Positions 9,067 to 20,600 of a stretch of 64,000 nt of DNA are shown one piece after another (the stretch's first letter is position 1; every line of letters begins with the position of its first letter). The notes beneath the pieces are model-generated. The model saw only the letters and a list, made by a program, of their open reading frames with translations, was not told where the DNA came from and did no database searches. Both the position numbers and the translations under genes were made by a program. The stretch is taken from assembly GCF_016592435.1 (NCBI RefSeq), contig NZ_AP014545.1, positions 558,001 to 622,000 on the forward strand, read 5' to 3'. Source of the DNA: Amphritea japonica ATCC BAA-1530 (lineage in GTDB: Bacteria; Pseudomonadota; Gammaproteobacteria; Pseudomonadales; Balneatricaceae).

Positions 9067-11057
9067 TAGGTTTTTTTTCTCCGGGAATAGGTCGTTTACG
9101 ACATTTAGACGAGTTGTTAGGCAGTCGTTCTCAGATGCTCTGGTTTGGAGGAGATGATCCAGGGCTTTCGGCAGTTGCTGGTTGGGGCTTAAAACCAACT
9201 TCAGCTAAAGCCCGGCGTTTTGCCGCAAAATTTGAGCTGCCATATTTATCACTTGAAGATGGTTTTCTTCGTTCTTTGGGTTTGGGAGTACATAACGCAC
9301 CTATTCATAGCTTAATCGTAGATAAAACCGGCATTTATTATGATGCTACCCGTGCGAGTGATCTTGAAACGTTGATTATCCAGTCAGATTTCTCGACTGA
9401 GGAACTGGGAAGGGCCTGGCTGGGTATGGATCTTCTACGTCGTTATCGCTTATCAAAATATAACCATGCCCCTGATGTAGCCGTCACCCAGCTATCTGAA
9501 GATAAGTCAAAAGTGCTGGTTGTAGATCAGACGGAGGGTGACGCATCTATTGAATATGGACTGGCTGATGCTAATAGTTTTACGTCGATGTTAGAGTCAG
9601 CACGTATTGATAATCCAGATTCAGAAATTTTAGTTAAGATTCATCCGGATGTTATTGCGGGTAAGAAGGCAGGCCACTTACTGACGTTGGCTAGAGAGTG
9701 TGGTTGTACTGTTATCGATCAAGATCTATCCCCCTGGGCGTTACTTGATGTTGTGGATAAAGTCTACGTTGTGACAAGCCAGCTTGGTTTTGAAGCCCTG
9801 CTTGCTGGTAAACAGGTTTATTGTTTTGGGGCTCCTTTCTACTCTGGTTGGGGTTTAACGCAAGACCAAAAGACAGTTTCTCGTCGAAAAGTTACTCGAT
9901 CGATCACTCAGCTTTTTGCTGCTGCTTATCTTCGCTACTGCCGTTACATCAACCCCTATACAGGTGTACGCTGCGAATTCGAACAAACTCTGTCTTTGCT
10001 TGCAGACCAGAAGCGACAGCGAGACCAGTACCGGGGTCGGTGGCTGGGTATTAATTTTGGTTATTGGAAGAAAGGGTTTGTTGGTTCTTTTTTGGGAAAA
10101 AATGCGCAAATAAAATTCTCTAAAGCGGTAGCGTCAAAATTTAATGCACCCTTTGAACGGGTGCTTGTATGGTCTTCTGATACAGAAACAAAACGCGAGC
10201 TTGAAATAACGCAGAACAGATTATCTGTCAGTTATATGGAAGACGGCTTTATTCGTTCGGTTGGGCTAGGGGCTGATGCTGTAGAGCCTCTTTCTTTAGT
10301 GATCGATGCGAAGGGAATCTATTATGATGCGACGCGCCCTTCGGAGTTAGAGTGTCTTTTGCAAGATAGTCACTTTTCTGAAGATTTGATACTACGTGCT
10401 CAGCAGCTAAGAAAGCGCCTGGTCATGCTGAAAGTGAGTAAGTATAACGTCGGAGCCGAGTCCGTATTGGAGTTACCAAAGGGGCGTCGAATTATTTTGG
10501 TTCCTGGTCAGGTTGAAACTGATGCATCAATTCGTATGGGCTCGTACGATATAAAAACTAATGCAGAACTGCTTTGTACCGTACGGCAGGAAAACCCAGA
10601 AGCGTTTATTATCTATAAGCCTCATCCTGATGTATTGGCAGGGGCCAGATTAGCTAATGATAATTTTGAACAGATGGCTGCGAACTGTGATCTACTGATT
10701 ACTGATATAGCTATGCCGGAGTTATTAGAGAAAGTTAATGAGGTGCATACCCTTACTTCTCTAACAGGTTTTGAAGCATTGATGAGAGGCCTCACTGTCT
10801 TTACGTATGGTATGCCATTTTACGCAGGCTGGGGCCTGACAACAGATCGTCATCAATGTGCTCGTAGAACACGTCATTTGAATGTGGATCAATTGGTCGC
10901 CGGGAGTTTGATTTTATATCCGGTATACATTGACCCAGGTTCCGGTGATCAGGTTAATGCCGAGACAGCGATTGATCTTATTCATTCACAACGTCTTAAA
11001 CCGGCAAGAACGACGTTAAACTCGTGGGTTTGGCAACGGATCCGTAAACCAGATTAA
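9063..11057 (+). CDS. kpsC: KpsC-type capsule beta-Kdo transferase
   Basis: The 664-residue protein is an internal duplication: each half (about 1-330 and 331-664) carries a YLSLEDGFLRSLGLG / YMEDGFIRSVGLG motif, a GIYYDATR segment, an ILVKIHPDV / IIYKPHPDV segment and TSQLGFEALL / TSLTGFEALM with GLPFYAGWGLT-like ends. This is the KpsC/LipA family, whose two domains make alternating beta-Kdo linkages on a phosphatidylglycerol anchor in group 2 capsules. It starts at GTG 9063, overlapping the preceding glycosyltransferase. With the KpsS-like gene at 12083-13342 it marks this as an ABC-exported, lipid-linked capsule locus. Confidence 0.92.
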   Translation: MIGFFSPGIGRLRHLDELLGSRSQMLWFGGDDPGLSAVAGWGLKPTSAKARRFAAKFELPYLSLEDGFLRSLGLGVHNAPIHSLIVDKTGIYYDATRASDLETLIIQSDFSTEELGRAWLGMDLLRRYRLSKYNHAPDVAVTQLSEDKSKVLVVDQTEGDASIEYGLADANSFTSMLESARIDNPDSEILVKIHPDVIAGKKAGHLLTLARECGCTVIDQDLSPWALLDVVDKVYVVTSQLGFEALLAGKQVYCFGAPFYSGWGLTQDQKTVSRRKVTRSITQLFAAAYLRYCRYINPYTGVRCEFEQTLSLLADQKRQRDQYRGRWLGINFGYWKKGFVGSFLGKNAQIKFSKAVASKFNAPFERVLVWSSDTETKRELEITQNRLSVSYMEDGFIRSVGLGADAVEPLSLVIDAKGIYYDATRPSELECLLQDSHFSEDLILRAQQLRKRLVMLKVSKYNVGAESVLELPKGRRIILVPGQVETDASIRMGSYDIKTNAELLCTVRQENPEAFIIYKPHPDVLAGARLANDNFEQMAANCDLLITDIAMPELLEKVNEVHTLTSLTGFEALMRGLTVFTYGMPFYAGWGLTTDRHQCARRTRHLNVDQLVAGSLILYPVYIDPGSGDQVNAETAIDLIHSQRLKPARTTLNSWVWQRIRKPD

Positions 11058-11204
11058 AAGTACTCGCTCTAAACAGCAAGGCAACAAACTTTTAGATTAA
11101 GAATGAGGGCGCCTGAAACTTATCATTCGCTTGAGAGAGACTTTTTTTCGTATGCTCTTCTTTACTGAGCTGTTTTCTGTCGTTATATAACAGGGATAAT
11201 TATT

Positions 11205-12017
11205 GTGCTGAAACATTTTTTCAACCGCCGTCTCAGGGATAGTTACACGCCTGCTGTTATATTAATAACCGGTGCCACTGGTGCGATTGGGGCTGCTTTG
11301 GCTAAATGTTATGCCGGGCCAGGAGTTATACTGCTTCTTCAGGGGCGGCAAGAAAGAGTGTTGGATCAGGTTGCCCAGCAATGCGTTGAAATGGGGGCAG
11401 AGGTACGGCCGTATTGCATTGATTTATTAGATGCACCCTCGGTGATAGCCTGGTTAGACCAGTTAAATGAAGATTACTGTGTAGACCTGTTTATTGCTAA
11501 TGCAGGAATGAATATCAGTACTGGGGTTGATAATGCCGGAGAGTGTGAAGACGAAATGCTCCAATTGTTGGATCTCAATATCAAGGCTACTTTGCTAATG
11601 AGTAGTTATCTGTCTAAGGAGATGCGCAAGCGTGGCAGTGGAAAAATTGCATTAATTAGTTCGTTAGCAGGGTTTTATGGCTTACCTATGATGCCCAGTT
11701 ATTGTGCCAGTAAAGCTGCAGTGAAAGCTTATGGTGAGGCGTTGAGAGGATGGTTGTCAGGGTCCGGTGTTGGAGTGACAGTAATCATGCCAGGTAATAT
11801 TCAGTCGGCTATGTGCGATGGGATGCTGGGCCCGAAACCTTTTCTGATGACGCCTGAATATGCTGCCAGAGTTATGCAGCGTGGTATTGCACGAAATGCT
11901 GCCAGGGTAAGTTTTCCGTTTCCGTTGAATCTGGGAACCTGGTGCCTGATGTTACTGCCTGCCTCGGTATCTCAGAAAATTCTTCGTTTGCTCAGTTATA
12001 GCCGTCCCAAAGGGTAG
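11205..12017 (+). CDS. Short-chain dehydrogenase/reductase in the capsule lipid module
   Basis: The 270-residue classical SDR has the cofactor motif ITGATGAIGAALA near residue 20-32, IANAGMN (the NNAG-equivalent), a catalytic Ser in ALISSLAG (about 152) and the Tyr-X3-Lys pair in SYCASKAAV (Tyr about 166, Lys about 170). It starts at GTG 11205 with AGGGA eight bases upstream. It converges on the kpsS-like gene. The Sinorhizobium K-antigen cluster has an SDR (RkpH) beside homologues of the PKS and oxoamine synthase found here. A role reducing the 3-keto product of the oxoamine synthase, as 3-ketodihydrosphingosine reductase does, is my inference. Confidence 0.85.
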   Translation: MLKHFFNRRLRDSYTPAVILITGATGAIGAALAKCYAGPGVILLLQGRQERVLDQVAQQCVEMGAEVRPYCIDLLDAPSVIAWLDQLNEDYCVDLFIANAGMNISTGVDNAGECEDEMLQLLDLNIKATLLMSSYLSKEMRKRGSGKIALISSLAGFYGLPMMPSYCASKAAVKAYGEALRGWLSGSGVGVTVIMPGNIQSAMCDGMLGPKPFLMTPEYAARVMQRGIARNAARVSFPFPLNLGTWCLMLLPASVSQKILRLLSYSRPKG

Positions 12018-12082
12018 GGCATGGTTATATTCGGCATGTAAATCGTATCTCGCGAGTTGGTGATTTCGTTACTTGTAGCAGG

Positions 12083-13342
12083 TTAGTTTGTTTTTCTATT
12101 CCTTGGCGGCTCTGATAGTAAAGCTCCGGGTTGATTCACCCTGTTATTGATTAGCCTTTCACTCATCTCAGAGATAGCAAACTCACGACCTTTTTCCGAT
12201 ATGAAGCTGCCGTGAACCTGTATAGTTGCGGCCATCAACCGGATGAAACTGTCAACGAGTTCTGGATTAGGAGGTTGAGGTTGTTGGAAAAAAGCTTTTA
12301 GTGTCTGTTGGCTGGTTAACCCTGGAATGTCATACATCGCATCGCCAAGTGTGATCACCGGTTTTAACTTCTGGATACCTGTAACGCCAACGGTACTGTT
12401 AATGGTAACTGTTCCTGCACAGTCTCTGATAATGTGATCCAGGTTACCACCATCGATATACCAAACTCTGCCATTTAGTTTATAGCGTGTGGTGAGATCG
12501 TTGATGATATCTGACCATGACTCAATTCCGTTATCCATAGGGTGGATTTTAAATAGCAGGTGCGTATCCTGTTCAGCGCTTTCTGAGAGGGCTGATATCG
12601 CCAGTGTGATTGCTTCAGTCTGATGCTGAAAGGGTGAGTTTTCACGGAGCTGATAATCATTTTGCATCTGTAGCGGGAAAAGAAAGAAACGTTTGCTTTT
12701 TAGGCCTGTAATTACCTTGCGCGCGATTTTAGTCTGTTTTTTGTTTTGCAGCAGCCGGGGGATATAGTTTAGGTATTCATATAAGGGGTTATAAACCTTA
12801 TCTGCCTGATAGCGGCGAAAGAAGGCGATATCAAAGAAGTTAGCCAGGTTGTATACAACTTCATTTCTGGCCTCCTGCCAAAAAGGATGCCCGAGGCCTT
12901 GTTGAATTGTCGGTGCTGGATGTTTCTTTCCTTCCTCAAGGATATGGCCAGGGTCCGTAGGGAAGTGTGACAGTCGTGACATTCCGCCATGTTCCAGCGT
13001 AATCCAATAGGGGCGCAGATAACCGTTCTCATAGGTGATCGCATTAATGCCTAAATCAGCAGCAATATCGATAGCAAGCCGGTGATAGGGGAGGCGGTCA
13101 GCATAATAGACTACATCAGTGACGTTATGTTGCTTAATGAAATCAACCAGAAAGCCAGGCCAGTCGGTGAGTGTTCCGCGATAGTTTATCGCTTCTGCTC
13201 CTTGCCAGAATAACCACTCACCCAGGCAGAAGTTTATTTTTAAGCATTTGGCACCACGGTTTTGAAGGCCTTTGCTAAGTGCTGCACTGAATCCGGATGG
13301 TGGCCCCTGCAGTAAAAGAAAAACTTTTTTGCTGTTACGCAA
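12083..13342 (-). CDS. kpsS: KpsS/LipB-like capsule Kdo transferase (RkpJ-like)
   Basis: The 419-residue protein begins with VFLLLQGPPSGFSAAL and contains INFCLGEW, YRGTLTDWPGFLVDF, DVVYYADRLPYHR and the ITYENGYLRPYWITLE segment shared by KpsS/LipB-type proteins, then LFKIHPMDNG and TINSTVGVTGI near the C-terminus. KpsS adds the first Kdo to the lipid acceptor of group 2 capsules. The start is TTG at 13342: AAGGAAAG lies at good spacing upstream and no ATG or GTG occurs in frame nearby. It is the last gene of a minus-strand unit behind the oxoamine synthase, 19 bases downstream of it. Confidence 0.85.
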   Translation of the reverse strand: MRNSKKVFLLLQGPPSGFSAALSKGLQNRGAKCLKINFCLGEWLFWQGAEAINYRGTLTDWPGFLVDFIKQHNVTDVVYYADRLPYHRLAIDIAADLGINAITYENGYLRPYWITLEHGGMSRLSHFPTDPGHILEEGKKHPAPTIQQGLGHPFWQEARNEVVYNLANFFDIAFFRRYQADKVYNPLYEYLNYIPRLLQNKKQTKIARKVITGLKSKRFFLFPLQMQNDYQLRENSPFQHQTEAITLAISALSESAEQDTHLLFKIHPMDNGIESWSDIINDLTTRYKLNGRVWYIDGGNLDHIIRDCAGTVTINSTVGVTGIQKLKPVITLGDAMYDIPGLTSQQTLKAFFQQPQPPNPELVDSFIRLMAATIQVHGSFISEKGREFAISEMSERLINNRVNQPGALLSEPPRNRKTN

Positions 13343-13361
13343 TTTACTTTCCTTTTATGGT

Positions 13362-14684
13362 TCAGAGCAGTTGCTTCAGGATATCGATGGTTGTATCGAC
13401 TTGCTTCTTAGTATGGTCGCAAGAGATAAAAAATCGAAGTCTGGCACTATTTTCAGGTACGCCGGGATAAACGATTGATTGCACATTAATCCCTTCCCGG
13501 AACAGCTTTGCGGCAATTCGAGTGGTTTTAACTGAACTGCCAATAATAACCGGGATAATTGCAATGCCTTTACTTACACCGGTATTCAGGCCTGCTAACT
13601 GAGCTTGCGCTAAGAAGTAGGTTGAAATGTTGTGTAATTGAGTGATGCGCTCCGGTTCAGTGGCCATTATTTCAAGAGAAGCGATGGCTGCAGCAGCAGT
13701 AGGTGCAGGAAGGCCTGCGCTGTATAAGAATCCGGGTGACAGGTAACGAAGATTATCTATCAGAGCAGATTCTCCTGCTATGAAACCGCCGCAGCCTGAC
13801 AGGCTTTTACTCAGGGTTCCCATCCAGATATCGACTTCAGGGCCTGGAATACCATAGATCTCTTTCAGTCCTTTGCCGGTTTTGCCCAGTACGCCAAATG
13901 AATGTGCCTCATCGACCATCAGGAAGCAGTGAAACTGTTTCTTTAATTCGATCAGGCGGGGAAGGTCAGGGTAATCACCATCCATGCCGTAGAGGCCTTC
14001 AACAATTATGACGACTCTTTCGAACAGATGTCTGTGTTGCTCCAGCAATTGCTCCAGAGCCGGCATGTCATTGTGACTAAATGAAAGCCTTTTTGCGCCC
14101 GAAAGTTGCGCTCCTACAATAGTGCTATTATGGGCATATTCGTCATGAATAATGAGGTCTTTGTCGCTAAACAGATAGCCTATGGTGGACACATTGGTTG
14201 CGTGGCCGCTGACGTAGACAACAGCATCATCAACGCCGTAGCTTGTAGCTATAGCGCTTTCCAACTGGGCATGGATCGGGCGTTCACCAGCCATAATCCG
14301 GCTGGCAGAAACAGATGTGCCGTATCGCTGTATAGCCTCAATCGCAGCTTGATTGACTTTTTCATGCCCTGAGAGGCCTAAATAGTTATAGCTGGCAAAA
14401 TTAATCATTTCGCGGCCATCAATGTTTGTTGTGGCGCCAGCGATATCATCATGAACCCTAAAAAAAGGGCTCTCTAAGTCCAGCATTGATGCGCCCTGAT
14501 CGATAATCTGCATCTGTCGATAGCCCGGATGCTGATCAAAGCGGTAGAACTTTTTAGGTATGTTTGATTGCCTCAGGGGTTTCAGTGGCTCATCGGCTTC
14601 CCTATCAACCTTTTCATATTTTCGCCGTAAGGACTGCTGAATGAGTTTTTGTTTAAGGTCTGTTGTTAGCTTTTTTGCGCTCAT
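13362..14684 (-). CDS. PLP-dependent alpha-oxoamine synthase (AONS / serine palmitoyltransferase family)
   Basis: The 440-residue fold-type I enzyme has an N-terminal extension of about 45 residues, then the family segments FASYNYLGLSG, SASRIMAGERPIHAQLE, a Gly-rich stretch with SGHATNVSTIG, HDEYAHNS, EGLYGMDGD, VDEAHSFGVLG and the PLP-lysine motif GTLSKSLSGCGG (Lys about residue 291). Family members condense an acyl thioester with an amino acid, with loss of CO2, to give an alpha-amino ketone. Its ATG overlaps the PKS stop (ATGA, 14681-14684), so it is coupled to the synthase and probably takes the acyl chain directly from the PKS carrier protein. RkpG of Sinorhizobium and WcbT of Burkholderia hold the same position. 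No biotin genes are near, arguing against BioF. Confidence 0.9.
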   Translation of the reverse strand: MSAKKLTTDLKQKLIQQSLRRKYEKVDREADEPLKPLRQSNIPKKFYRFDQHPGYRQMQIIDQGASMLDLESPFFRVHDDIAGATTNIDGREMINFASYNYLGLSGHEKVNQAAIEAIQRYGTSVSASRIMAGERPIHAQLESAIATSYGVDDAVVYVSGHATNVSTIGYLFSDKDLIIHDEYAHNSTIVGAQLSGAKRLSFSHNDMPALEQLLEQHRHLFERVVIIVEGLYGMDGDYPDLPRLIELKKQFHCFLMVDEAHSFGVLGKTGKGLKEIYGIPGPEVDIWMGTLSKSLSGCGGFIAGESALIDNLRYLSPGFLYSAGLPAPTAAAAIASLEIMATEPERITQLHNISTYFLAQAQLAGLNTGVSKGIAIIPVIIGSSVKTTRIAAKLFREGINVQSIVYPGVPENSARLRFFISCDHTKKQVDTTIDILKQLL

Positions 14685-17600
14685 TTATTGTCAATCCGTT
14701 GATGGCCGTTTTTTAAGTTTACGGCACTAATAATCTCTTCGGAGATGTCTGCAGCGGCTGTTTCACCATGTTGTGCGGCGAGGTGCTGAATTGACAGTGT
14801 GTCCTGAGATTGCTTTGCTTCCGTGTCATCTTGCTTAACCAGACTGATGATTTTGCTTGTAAGTTGAGACAACATCGGCGTTTCAGTTAATGCCATAACA
14901 GGTACCTGAATACCCATGCGCGCCTCTAAGGCCGTCATGAGTTCGACGCCCATTAATGAATCCATGCCCATGTCGTAGATTGACTTGTTGGGGTCAAGCT
15001 TGGCGGCTGGAATCATCAGTATCTCACTTAATTCGCTGGTTAGAATATCCAGAATAGTGGTGTGAAACTCCGCTTCTGTCATATCTCGCATCATCGCTTC
15101 GAGATCTAGGGTATCTTCATCGCTTTGTTCGTTCTCACCTGCGACCAAACTAATCTCGCGAAACTTCTTATGGGCGGATGTAGGCAGAAACTTACTCAGG
15201 CTATGCCAGTCGAGCTCCATTACACCTAGAGGCTGACAATTATTTACAATCATTTGCTCAAGTATTGACAGCCCTGCTTCAGAGTTAAGGGCTGTACCTC
15301 CCAAACGGTTCTGTAGTGCATTTTTAATCTCTTCATTTCGGGCCAGAAAGCCGACATCATCTATTGCACCCCAGCGGACACAGGTTGCAGGAAGGTCCAG
15401 GTTGTAGCGGGTTGTGCTTAACGCTTCAAGCCAATGGTTTGCTGCAACATAAGCCGCTTGCCCTGGGTTACCAATTAACGTTGTCACGGAAGAAAATAGT
15501 ACAAAGATATCCAAATCTAGTGATCGGGTCAGCTCATCGAGGTATTGTGCACCACTGAGTTTTGCCGCGAGGCTATGTTTTATTTGCTCTTGGTCCAAGT
15601 TCCTGATGAAGTTGTCGTTGATGACTGTTGCAGCGTGGATAACACCCTTGAGAGGGGGAAGCTCACTCCCGCACAGGTTGATAATGTTGCTAAGTGCCTC
15701 ACGGTTAGAAACATCGCAGGCTTCAGCTCTGACAAAAATGTTATCTATTTCACATTGTTTCAGGAATGCCTGAGCTTCTTCTGATTTAGCTCCACGTCGA
15801 CTCACTAAGAGTAAGTGTTGTGCACCTTTTCTAACCAGCCATTGGGCTGTCTTTAACCCGAAACCGCCTAAACCTCCGGTAACTAAGTAAGTACTATCAG
15901 GACATAGTTGTAAGCTCTTCGTTTGCGCTTTTTTAATTGTACGCTGATCTGCATTAAGGCCTTGATCGTAGGTCACGATAACTTTACCGATCTGTTTAGC
16001 CTGCTGCATATAGCGAAAAGCATCAACGACCTGATGTGCATTAAACTGAGTATAGGGTAAAGGGAAGAGGGTTCCGTTTCGGAATAACTCCATTAGTTCA
16101 CTGAACAGTTTAGCGGAAAGCTCTGGCAGCTCCTGTTGCAGTTGGTCGGCATCAATACCGAAATAGCTGATATTGTTCCTAAAGGGACGAAGGCCGATAT
16201 GGGTGTTTTCATAGAAATCCCGTTTGCCCAGTTCAAGGAATCTGCCAAATGGCTTAAGTACTCTTAGATTCTGGTTTATAGCCTCTCCTGATAGCGAATT
16301 AAGGACCACATCTACGCCCTTTCCATCATCGCTATTTAGCAGTATCTCCTCTCCGAACGTTAGTGCCCGGGAGTTGTATATCTGTTGAGGATTAACACCT
16401 AAGAGTTCAATGAAAGCGCGTTTTTCATCAGAGCCTACGGTTGCATAAATATCTGCGCCCAGCCACTGGGCTATCTGTATGGCAGCAATCCCGACGCCAC
16501 CTGCCGCACCGTGAATCAGTACTCTTTCGCCGGGTTGTAATCTTGCTAAGTGATGTAAGGCGTAATAGACCGTCAAAAAAGTAGTTGGGATGGTTGCCGC
16601 ACCCTCAAAGCTAAGCCCTTCAGGCATTGGTGCTATTGAGCTTTTTGTTGCGATTATGCGGTTACTAAAGCATGCAGAGCCAAAGCCTACAACCGAATCG
16701 CCTTCAGAAAACTCGCTCACTAGCTTGCCGGTTTTGGTCACACGGCCAGAAAATTCTAGTCCAAGCGAAGCGCCCGCAAATCCATTTTCAATCGCTTCAT
16801 CAGAAAGCATGCCCAATGCATACATGATATCCCGGAAATTCAAGCCGGTGGCCATGACTTCTATTTCAATTTCCTGGTCAGCGATCAACTCTGAAGGCTT
16901 GGCCTGCCACTCCAGATTTCGTAACTGTCCAGGCAATTCAAATCCAAGGGAAATAGTTTCATCATTCACTTGAAGTTCTGTTGTGCCAGGTTCCTCTTCG
17001 AATCTTAATCTGGGCGCAAACAGGGTGCCCTGAGGGGTAATAAATAGTTCATGTTCTACTGGTTCAGAGCAGAGAATGTCGGTCAGTGTTGTGATGGCTG
17101 GCTTGCAGAAACCAAGAGGAAGATCGACCAGGCGAACCTGATGATTAAGTGATTCATTCATCAGTGTTCTGCCGAAGCCCCAAAGCGCTGAATCGGACGG
17201 CACCAGTTGAGCCTCATTCCATTGTATAGGCTGATCACTGGGAAGAGTCGATCCTACGCCTTCTGTTAATAGCCATAAATCTGCTGTGGAAGCAGATTGC
17301 TCTATCGCCATTGTAAGCTCAGTGGCACAGGCGCACCGTGAGGTTTGGTTTTGTAATGGGTCTGCGTTTGATCCGAACAGATGCATATCAATTACATCGG
17401 TGACAGGAGTACCATTGTCACTCAATATCCTGAGCTGTTGCTCGAGCGAAGATCGGTTGGCTGATTGAATAACGGTTAAGGGTATATTTGCGTTAACCCA
17501 TTGATCGATCAGTCGTTGCTCCTTCTCACTGTTACTGCTGACTACCAGCCATCGGGCCTCTTTATTCGTTACAGGCTCATCTTGTAGGTTGTCAGGTTGA

Positions 17601-20600
17601 GTAGCACTGATTAAATAGAATCCGCTGTCTGGTAAGTCGTCAGATAGCGTTGTCAGATTACAGAAGCGTAGCTGCTCAAGCGTGGCTTTCCACTGGTCAG
17701 ATGAAGCTTGTGACGTCTGCTCGGCAGACCACCAGTCAGGATTGTCCCCGAAACATAAATCTAACCAGAAGATTGGTTTCATGCCATAAATGAGTAAGCT
17801 GGCGCCTTCTGCTAAGAGTGGGGATATTTGTTTAAGTAATGAGAGGTTATCCTGAACTCGATAGCTATCAAAGCTAATAACGACCAGTTGAAAGGATGGA
17901 TTTACGGTGTTGGCTGTTGCTGTATCAGTATTTTCCAGCTCGAGGCACTCCGTAAATGGATAACGCTCCTTTAGGTGATTGAAGTTCTCGATGGCAGAAG
18001 GGTTATGACTGGCGAAACTATAATCACAAATGCCAAAATCAATCTGATTACAAATGCCATGGCCAAAATGAACCCGGTTTGAAGCGACCTCGAGTACTTG
18101 TAAGCGCTCTCCAGGGAGTAATGATTTTTCTTGCTGTGCTAATAATTCATTCAGGCTTGTTGCGATATAGGAGTAACAGGTCTGATTTGACAGGTCACGG
18201 AAGATGCGTGAATAAGTTTCTTCCGGCTCAATAGAGCTGCGGTTAGTTATATTTAATATCTTATCTGGCAGAGTCAGGCTCGTGTGACCTGCCAGGTTTA
18301 TCAGGCTAAAGTAGTCCGGATATTCTCTGACTAAAGTGTTCCAGATAAGCCGGCTGTCAATTTCTGGGTTTTGCCAGTCCTGATTGATTTGGTAGTTTGA
18401 ATCTTGCCGCGATATGAGTTGCGCATCAGTGGCTAATTCAAGTACTCGTTTAAAGAGTTTGATTCGATCAGGGTGTTGTAGCTGGAATGCTTCGAGTGCG
18501 CAATCGTTTATATGACCCAGTGATTTCTGAACTTGTTGCACCGTCTCGAGCAGTGTATGAACAATAAAGCTTTCTAATAAGGGTTCAACCTCGTCGTGGA
18601 AGCGGCTCGCCTCTGATATGTGTTGAACTCCAGAGGTTAGGATGAGCTTTTGTAACTGTGAATTGAGCGATGTTGTATTACTTATTGCCGAGTTAATCGG
18701 AGTCAGGTGGTAGTTAAGAAAAGCGAGCCTGTTATGTTCAGACTTATGCAGTCGGACTGATTTGAAACGGATATCTTCCAATACTGCTATACAAATGCCC
18801 TGATCATCAAAAAGCTCCATCTCTATAAGGAGCGAATGGGGTGATTTTCGTAATAGCTTTAAACGAGCCAGGGTTGGCTGACTTTTCGCATCCAGCTGCG
18901 TTGTAATTCGCCCAACACGAACTGGGATAAAGGCTGTGCCATTGGTGTGTTCAAGTTCACTTTTTAGGAAGTGGACAACCAGTTGAATCCCGCTGTCCAG
19001 TATCCCTGGGTGCAGAATAAAATTGTCTATGTCCTGATGAATACAGTCGGGACAGCTAAACTGAGCCAGAACTTGATCGCCGTCATTCCAGCCGGATTCA
19101 ACAGCGCTGAATGCCGGGCCATATTGTAGACCTGCTTTTTTTGTCAGTGCCAGATGAAATTCATGATTGAAATCGTGCTCACGTGTTGGTATTTCAGGGG
19201 ACTGTCTCTTAAGAGTGATACCAGTACTTTGGTGAGAGACTCGGGCCTTACAGTTTGGCGTCCACTCTTCTGACTGGGTATGAGTTCGACTGGAAAGGAA
19301 TATGTCTCCAGTGAGAGGATTAGTTTTAGTTTGTATGACTTTGCTGTGGCTTTGCTCAAGTATCAGTGGCGCCAGTATTTCTAACTCTTCTATTTCAATG
19401 GCTTCAGCTGATGTGAAGTATGTTGAAGCTTTGAGAGCTATTTCCACAAAACCTGCACCAGGGAAAACGACACTTTCCCCCACCTTATGATCTGCTAACC
19501 ATGGGAAGCGGACTGTGTCGATCTGGTTTTCCCAAAGCTGCGATTGAAAGGGTAATTCAGCCCCTAGCAATGGGTGGACAGAAGGTCGTTGGAGTAATTT
19601 ATGTGACTCAACGGTGGTTGGGTGCCAGTGTCTTTCATGTTGGAAAGCATATGTTGGTAGTTCAAGGCGGTTTCCGCTGATAGGGAACCATTGTTTTAAA
19701 TCACTGGCGCCAGCCATGATGATGGAAGCTGTACACTTCTGTAACTCATCAAGAGAACCAAGGCTACGGCTTAAGGTCGGTATTACCCGAGCGGTGATAC
19801 TATTATGACGTATCTGATCATTCAGATAGGTTCGCAGAACGGGGTGAGCCCCAATCTCTATAAAACAGTTCTGACCGTCTTCGATCACCGTGTCCAGAGC
19901 CTGGCAAAATAGCACCGGTTTACGAATGTTTTGCCACCAGTAATTACAATCTAGTGCGTTGCCTTGAAGTACTGAACCGGTAACGGTTGAAATAAATGGG
20001 ATGTTTGTGGAAGACGGTTTAAGGTCAGCTAAGGTCGTTAGCAATTCGGACTCAATGGAGTTCATAGCAGAGCTATGAAAGGCATAGTCGAGAGGCAGAC
20101 GTATATTAAACACGCTTTCTTGCTGCAGCCTGTCTTCGAGTTCCGTTAGCTGCTTTGAGTCGCCGGCTAAAGTAACTCCTTTGTAACTATTGACACCCGC
20201 TAAGCTTATTTTATTAAAACATGGTTCTTGTAATAGTGTTTCAGTCTGCTCCTGGCTGAGGCCTGCGGCAGTCATTGCGCCAGTGCCCTTAGTCAGACCC
20301 TGTAAGAGACTGCGAAAATAGATGACTTTGACAGCGTCAGCAAGTGTTAATGCGCCAGAGGCCCAGGCGGCAGCTACTTCACCTACACTGTGACCTAGAA
20401 CAGCTACAGGGCGAATACCCTGATGTTTTAGGTATTCGGTAATGCCCACCTGAATGGCGAATAGTGCAGGTTGTGCTATCTCCGTATACTCAAAGCGGTC
20501 AGCACCGTTGTGACCCTTGATCTCTTCTAAAAGCGAGAACTCGGCATGCTGGCTAAAAAGCTCGTTCACTTCGGTCACAGCGAGACGGAAGGTCTCAGAT

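Noticed and set aside
13362-14684. Assignment of the oxoamine synthase as biotin enzyme BioF
   Set aside because: No bio genes are nearby, it carries an N-terminal extension of about 45 residues, and it is translationally coupled to a PKS in a capsule locus.
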